64,000 nucleotides of DNA from Hydrogenophaga sp. (GTDB lineage Bacteria; Pseudomonadota; Gammaproteobacteria; Burkholderiales; Burkholderiaceae_C), in NCBI GenBank assembly GCA_030653975.1, contig JAURYH010000029.1, positions 62,001-126,000 on the forward strand, read 5' to 3'. Positions within the stretch are counted from its first letter, which is position 1; every line of letters starts with the position of its first letter. The notes under the pieces were generated by a model. It ran no database searches and was not told the DNA's origin. It saw nothing but the letters and a program-made list of their open reading frames with translations. The position numbers and the translations under genes were made by a program. Shown here one piece after another: positions 60,157 to 64,000 of this stretch.

Positions 60157-61652
60157 GCCATCTCCCCCACCGGCTCGGCCAGCATCAGGCTGTGGATCTG
60201 CGCCGCTGGCACGCCCGCGGCGCGCAGCTCGGCGTCGAGCGCCTCCACGAAAGCCTCCGGACCGGCGAGGTAGAAGTCGCAGTCGATCTCGAACAGATCG
60301 GCGCGCATGCCACGCGCGAGCTGCAGCGCGCCAAAGGTCACGTCGGGTTCGGCCAGCAGTTCGTACTCGAACAGGTCCAGCGCCTCCGACCAGGCCCGGC
60401 ACTGGTTGGCGAGGAAGTGGCCGTCCGGCCGGGTGGCGAGCCAGAAGAGCGAGAGCGAGGGCGCGTTGTCCAGCGACAGGGCATGTTCGATCAGGCTCTT
60501 GACCGGGCCAAAACCGGTGTCGCAGGCGGCGAAGACCAGCGGCCGGGCGCTGTCGGCCAGCACGAAGTCCCCCACCGGCCCCCACACCGTGACGGCGTCG
60601 CCGGCCTGGATGCCGTCGGAAAACAGCTGGCGCGCAAAAGGGTCCCGGGCATGGCGCTCGACGAAGAAGTGCAGGTTGCGGTCGTCGCACGGGCAGCTGG
60701 CAATCGGGTACAGGGCGTGCACGTCGCTGCCGTCGGGGCGGTTCAGGCCCAGCGTGACCGACTGACCGGCCAGGAAGCGCAGGCGGTGGCTGCGCGGCGT
60801 CTGCAGGTGCAGCAGCCGGGTGCCCGGCGCGAGTGGCGTGACGGCGCGCACGGTGGTCACGATCTGCTGCTGCGGGATGTCCTGCGGGCCGCTGGCCTCC
60901 AGCAGTTCCAGCGTCAGCTCGCTGCTGGCCGCGGTGTGCGCGCACGCCAGCGTGTAGCCCTGGGCACGCTCGGCCTCGGACAGCGGGTAGTCGCAGGGCT
61001 GGGTGCGTGCCACCTCGCCCGAAATCACGCGCACCTTGCACATGCCGCAGGTGCCGTTGCCGCAACCGTAGTTGAGCTTGAGTCCGGCGCGCAGGCCGGC
61101 CTGCAACAGGGTGTCGTGCCCCTCGACGCAGAACTGGTGTCCGCTGGGGCGCACCGTCACCTGGGCTGTCATGACTTTGAGCATGTCGTCCATCACCGTG
61201 AGCAGGTCGGCCTGTTCGGTCGCGAGCGCCTGCGCCAGACCCTGGTCGACAAAATCCTGCAGTTCGGACAGAGCCAGCGGCGTGGCGCCGTCGTCTTGCA
61301 GGGCATGGATACGCGTCTGCAGCGCAATCACCAGCGTGTGATAACGCTGCAGCCAGCGCCGCACATCGGCCAGCTCCTGCGTCTGGTGGAAGAGCCGCTG
61401 CGCCAGCACCTCCTGGCTGGGCAGCAGCCGCTCGCGCAGGCGCTTGCCGAAGGCCTCGTCGCGGATGTGGGCCACCCGCTCCAGCAGGCCGGTTTCTTCC
61501 AGCTTCACATCGGGGTAGAGCCGCAGCAGCTCGTCGGTGGTGACCAGTCCGTCGGTGAGCACCAGCGCGCCGCTGCGCACCTGCTGCTGCAACACGCCAC
61601 GGGGCACGCCGACCAGCTGGGCGGCGCGCCAGATCGTCAGCCAGTGGCTCAT
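60153..61652 (-). CDS. HTH-[2Fe-2S]-flavin reductase fusion protein
   Basis: The product is 499 aa from MSHWLTIWRAAQ. Residues 5-50 look like an excisionase/MerR-type HTH (RAAQLVGVPRGVLQQQVRSG), and 60-130 are helical. Residues 160-250 form a plant-type ferredoxin domain with C197, C202, C205 (YGCGNGTCGMC) and C237. Residues 260-495 are an FNR-like FAD/NAD domain (ALYPIASCPC; GPVGDFVL; CDTGFGPVKSLIEHA; FYLAGPEAF). The redox part resembles oxygenase reductases. The N-terminal HTH is unexpected and suggests redox-dependent DNA or protein binding. No convincing ribosome site precedes the ATG. Confidence 0.82.
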   Translation of the reverse strand: MSHWLTIWRAAQLVGVPRGVLQQQVRSGALVLTDGLVTTDELLRLYPDVKLEETGLLERVAHIRDEAFGKRLRERLLPSQEVLAQRLFHQTQELADVRRWLQRYHTLVIALQTRIHALQDDGATPLALSELQDFVDQGLAQALATEQADLLTVMDDMLKVMTAQVTVRPSGHQFCVEGHDTLLQAGLRAGLKLNYGCGNGTCGMCKVRVISGEVARTQPCDYPLSEAERAQGYTLACAHTAASSELTLELLEASGPQDIPQQQIVTTVRAVTPLAPGTRLLHLQTPRSHRLRFLAGQSVTLGLNRPDGSDVHALYPIASCPCDDRNLHFFVERHARDPFARQLFSDGIQAGDAVTVWGPVGDFVLADSARPLVFAACDTGFGPVKSLIEHALSLDNAPSLSLFWLATRPDGHFLANQCRAWSEALDLFEYELLAEPDVTFGALQLARGMRADLFEIDCDFYLAGPEAFVEALDAELRAAGVPAAQIHSLMLAEPVGEMA

Positions 61653-61713
61653 CGGAATACATCGCCCTGCGGGCAACGGTGCGCGCTGGCTTGGGAGCGG
61701 CCCGGCGCTGCGC

Positions 61714-62667
61714 TCACACCCACAGCTCCGGCTGGGCCGCCTGAGGCGCGTGGCGATGCGGCGCTGGCGGTGCACCGACACGGTCGAGGTAACGCGCCCG
61801 GTACAGCAGGCGCGGGCGCTGCGGGTGGTCGATGAAGCCGCTGCGCTCGTGCGGCACGTTGTTGCAGACGAGACCCATGCCGGGCTGCAGTTGTACGTGG
61901 TAAATCCAGGGCACGTCGCTGGACAGCAGCTGCTCCAGAAAGGCGACGGCTGCGCGCGTGTCAGCGTCATCCTGCCAGGCGATGCTGCGCGTGCGCGCGG
62001 TGTAGCGCATGTGCAGCGCGTGGCCGCCGTCGGGGCCTGCCAGCACGCTGAACACCGGGCCGCTCTGCGCCGGGCGGGCCACGCCGTTTTCGTCGGTGCG
62101 CTCGGGAATGGTCATGGCGTCGGGCGCCATGAGCGCGCGCACCCAGGCGGGGTTGGCGTCGCGCAGCGCGATGTAGACCCGGTCATGGTCGACCAGCCCG
62201 CTGACACCGCCCTCGCCCGCAGCGCGCACGCAATGCAGGACCATGCCCTCGATGCGGCGCGACTGCGGATGGTAGTAACCGTCGGTGTGCCAGCGGATGG
62301 GTTTGTCGGTGTAGGGGATGAAGTCGGCACGGGCGCCAGGCCGCTGCGTCGACACGGCTATTGGCGAGATGCCGTCTTCGTCGGCCAGCCAGTTGGCGTC
62401 GAGCCGCTGCAGGCCCAGCTGCGCACCCAGCCGGCGCGGCAAAGCCTTGTCCTCCTCGATCACCGGGCTGCGGTAGATGACCATGTTGGTGCGCGCGCAG
62501 GTGTCCAGCAAGGCGGTGCGTTCGGCCGCGAGCAGGCGCCGCGGATCGGCCACGTCGACGACCAGATCTTCAACGCACCGAGGCTGCATCGCCAGCTTGG
62601 CCGCACGCCACCGCGCATACGCCTGCGGCTGGTCCAGGTCGAACGGGCTGGGGGTGTTGGCTGCCAT
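61714..62667 (-). CDS. TauD/TfdA-family Fe(II)/2-oxoglutarate-like dioxygenase
   Basis: The product is 317 aa. The iron facial triad is HTDGYY (H-x-D) plus the distal histidine in NNVPHERSGF. The Arg after it (PRLLYRARYL) would bind 2-oxoglutarate. In sulfonate users TauD releases sulfite from taurine; its place in a sulfur-oxidation cluster suggests an organosulfur substrate, but the sequence does not prove it. It lies 2 bp after the 202-aa unknown gene. Confidence 0.85.
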   Translation of the reverse strand: MAANTPSPFDLDQPQAYARWRAAKLAMQPRCVEDLVVDVADPRRLLAAERTALLDTCARTNMVIYRSPVIEEDKALPRRLGAQLGLQRLDANWLADEDGISPIAVSTQRPGARADFIPYTDKPIRWHTDGYYHPQSRRIEGMVLHCVRAAGEGGVSGLVDHDRVYIALRDANPAWVRALMAPDAMTIPERTDENGVARPAQSGPVFSVLAGPDGGHALHMRYTARTRSIAWQDDADTRAAVAFLEQLLSSDVPWIYHVQLQPGMGLVCNNVPHERSGFIDHPQRPRLLYRARYLDRVGAPPAPHRHAPQAAQPELWV

Positions 62668-62669
62668 GT

Positions 62670-63278
62670 CTAGTCTCCGCTCATCGTGGCGCGGCGTTTG
62701 GGGCGCGGCTCGGTGGACAGGGCGCCGTGCATGCCCCGGCGCACCATCTCCAGCGCCTCTGGCACTTCGACGGCCATCAGCTGGTCTTTGACCCAGTGCT
62801 GGTCCTTGGCCGGCATGACGCTCTCGATGCGGCTGCCCAGGTAGCGCACGAAACCGAAGTCCGGCCCGTCGGGGCCGTGCCCGAAGTCGGCATAGGCCTC
62901 GCCCAGTTCGTTGCAGAAATCGATGAACTGGTTGCGCCAGCTGTCCGCGGCGCCGGCGGGCGGGCCCAGCCATTCCAGCTCACTTTCTTCCAGGATTTCG
63001 GCCGAACGGCGCACCAGCGCAGCGGTGAATTCCGCCCGCTGCTCGCCGGTCATGCGCTCGAACGCCATGCGGTCCACCACCTGGATCAGGAAGCCCAGGA
63101 TCTCCCGCATGAAGGCGAAATACTGCGGGCCGACGTCGATGTCGAAGCGGGCCTCGCGCATCTGCTTGACCATGTTCTGCGTCACGCGCCAGACGATGAA
63201 GGCCAGCACACTGGCGGTCTCCTTCGCGGACTTCGGTCGCCCGTTGTCAAACCACTGGTTCTTGATGCGCAGGGCCAT
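62670..63278 (-). CDS. 202-residue helical protein of the sulfur cluster (unknown)
   Basis: The product is 202 aa, beginning MALRIKNQWFDNGRPKSAKE. It is predicted almost wholly helical with a C-terminal basic tail (EPRPKRRATMSGD). It has one cysteine (FIDFCNELGE). No family is recognised. It lies 11 bp after the DsrC-like gene and 2 bp before the dioxygenase gene, so it belongs to the same transcript. Confidence 0.7.
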   Translation of the reverse strand: MALRIKNQWFDNGRPKSAKETASVLAFIVWRVTQNMVKQMREARFDIDVGPQYFAFMREILGFLIQVVDRMAFERMTGEQRAEFTAALVRRSAEILEESELEWLGPPAGAADSWRNQFIDFCNELGEAYADFGHGPDGPDFGFVRYLGSRIESVMPAKDQHWVKDQLMAVEVPEALEMVRRGMHGALSTEPRPKRRATMSGD

Positions 63279-63289
63279 GGTGAATTCGG

Positions 63290-63619
63290 TCAGTACCCGC
63301 CTTTACCCAAGGGCTGCGGCAGCCCCGCTACCTTCGCTGCCTGCTTGGCCGGCCCGAGCGGAAACAGGTCGTACAGGTACTTGCTGTCCACGCCCTGGCG
63401 GATCTCGCTGTAGCCCTTGAGCATGTTGCGGAAGTTGGGTGTGTGGCCGTGCTCGCGGTACTGGTCGCGCATGTAGCCGATGACTTCCCAGTGCGCATCC
63501 GACAGGACCAGGCCATCGGCCGCCGCGATGACCAGCACCGCCTCTTCGCTGTAGTCGGGTTCGAGCAGATAGCCTTCGGCATCGGTTTCGAGTTCAACGC
63601 CATTGATCTGGTAGCCCAT
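63290..63619 (-). CDS. DsrC/TusE-like protein lacking both conserved cysteines
   Basis: The product is 109 aa behind a GGAGA site. It has the DsrC/TusE fold markers VLSDAHWEVIGYMRDQYREH, TPNFRNMLK and LYDLFPLGPAKQAAKVAGLP. In DsrC and TusE the C-terminal arm ends in a penultimate cysteine (GCV-type), with a second cysteine about ten residues before it in DsrC. Here the arm reads PQPLGKGGY with no cysteine at either site. It cannot carry a persulfide in the usual way and is probably regulatory or structural. Confidence 0.88.
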   Translation of the reverse strand: MGYQINGVELETDAEGYLLEPDYSEEAVLVIAAADGLVLSDAHWEVIGYMRDQYREHGHTPNFRNMLKGYSEIRQGVDSKYLYDLFPLGPAKQAAKVAGLPQPLGKGGY

Positions 63620-63657
63620 GCTGGTGTCTCCGTGTTGGGGGGTTGAGAAAATCGAAG

Positions 63658-64000
63658 CTATTCACCGACCGCCGCGGCCGACTTGTGCGGCACGAAGATG
63701 CCGCAGCCCAGCAAACGGTGACGACCCAGCCCGTGTTCCTGCAGCAGCAGCGAATCCGCCTGGCTGAGTCCGTGCAGCATCAGGCTGAACGTGGTCTGCG
63801 CGCCACCGGGCCAGTCGCGCTGCTGGCGCTTGCCGCAGACCAGCTGCGAGCGCACCTGCAGCGTCTGCAGCTCGTCGTTCATCGCCTGCACGAACGCGAT
63901 CTCGTCATCCGCCTCCGCGGCCACGGCGTAGGCGTACAGGGTGTGGTGCGGCAGCAGTTCGCGCGGGTGCGGCAGGCCCAGGGTGGCGGTCTGCCCGCCC
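63658..64000 (-). CDS. Cas6/Cmx6-like RAMP protein, C-terminal part (runs off the right edge)
   Basis: The frame is open to the window edge and gives about 113 residues. The blocks LVCGKRQQR and FSLMLHGLSQADSLLLQEHG, followed by LGRHRLLGCGIFVPHK, match the C-terminal part of Cas6/Cmx6 (type I-MYXAN) proteins, including the glycine-rich RAMP loop. Cas6 proteins cut CRISPR precursor RNA, but there is no repeat array or other cas gene in the window and the gene stands in a sulfur cluster. The N-terminal part that holds the candidate catalytic residues is outside the window, so RNase activity cannot be judged. Confidence 0.7.
   Translation of the reverse strand, partial: GGQTATLGLPHPRELLPHHTLYAYAVAAEADDEIAFVQAMNDELQTLQVRSQLVCGKRQQRDWPGGAQTTFSLMLHGLSQADSLLLQEHGLGRHRLLGCGIFVPHKSAAAVGE

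Noticed and set aside
63620-64000. Search for a CRISPR array next to the Cmx6-like gene
   Set aside because: No regularly spaced direct repeats are visible here or elsewhere in the window.

Overview
The window is high-GC DNA (codon third positions almost all G/C) from a betaproteobacterium. Gene content and order point to the Burkholderiales, most likely Comamonadaceae (a Hydrogenophaga-, Rhodoferax- or Acidovorax-like organism). Supporting signs are yggS-pilT-pilU, rsmI/yraN/diaA/dolP, a Pat-type acyl-CoA synthetase/GNAT, a sulfur-trafficking cluster and short intergenic repeats of the GGCCCGG(C)(G/A)AGCCGGT type. The genus cannot be settled from the sequence alone. I found no rRNA, tRNA, transposase or CRISPR array.

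Layout. (1) 1-7.8 kb is mostly metabolism and housekeeping: a zinc-ribbon protein and an SPFH protein with a C-terminal excisionase-like HTH, a class III aminotransferase, purU with a coupled LysR regulator, a small heat-shock protein with a sigma-32-like promoter, and a GlcD-type FAD oxidase. (2) 7.8-11.8 kb holds a 1158-residue multi-PAS histidine kinase translationally coupled to a Rcp-type response regulator. (3) 11.8-17.9 kb holds a biotinyl-carboxyltransferase fusion, short PutA, a divergent Lrp-family regulator with three TGGTGAATT boxes between them, and a DUF3617 protein. (4) 17.9-23.2 kb holds an unusual two-gene unit, a Roadblock/LC7-like protein plus a single-chain ABC-ATPase/dual-specificity phosphatase fusion, next to yggS, pilT and pilU. 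(5) 23.2-41.2 kb is core genome: a 3-hydroxyisobutyrate-type dehydrogenase, dolP-diaA-yraN, rsmI, DUF502, acyl-CoA synthetase/GNAT, an exported intradiol dioxygenase, a DinG-type helicase, a patatin-GntP-hydrolase operon, a marC remnant and a BCCT transporter.

(6) 41.3-48.8 kb is an accessory island: a BrnT/BrnA-like toxin-antitoxin pair, an MmeI-like fused restriction-methylation enzyme, a TonB-like protein, a StbD/Phd-like antitoxin with a near-perfect 30-bp palindrome at its start, an MFS transporter, and decayed fragments of a second copy of the restriction gene. (7) 48.8-53.5 kb is a chromate-resistance operon, chrB-chrA-(SOD C-domain/rhodanese fusion)-chrB C-domain, behind an AT-rich palindromic operator, with a His-tailed EamA exporter upstream. 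(8) 53.7-57.5 kb is a four-gene tetR-MFP-permease-ATPase export operon in which every junction overlaps by 4 bp.

(9) 57.6 kb to the right edge is a sulfur-trafficking cluster. tusA-dsrE2-yeeE run on the plus strand and face a minus-strand set: a DsrC-like protein with no cysteine, a 202-aa unknown, a TauD/TfdA-type dioxygenase, an HTH/[2Fe-2S]/flavin-reductase fusion, a LexA/S24-fold protein without the catalytic lysine, and a 72-aa unknown. At the edge is the C-terminal part of a Cas6/Cmx6-like RAMP protein with no CRISPR array in sight.

The best candidates for undescribed biology are the sulfur cluster carrying the Cmx6-like protein and cysteine-less DsrC, and the Roadblock plus ABC-phosphatase pair beside the twitching-motility genes.
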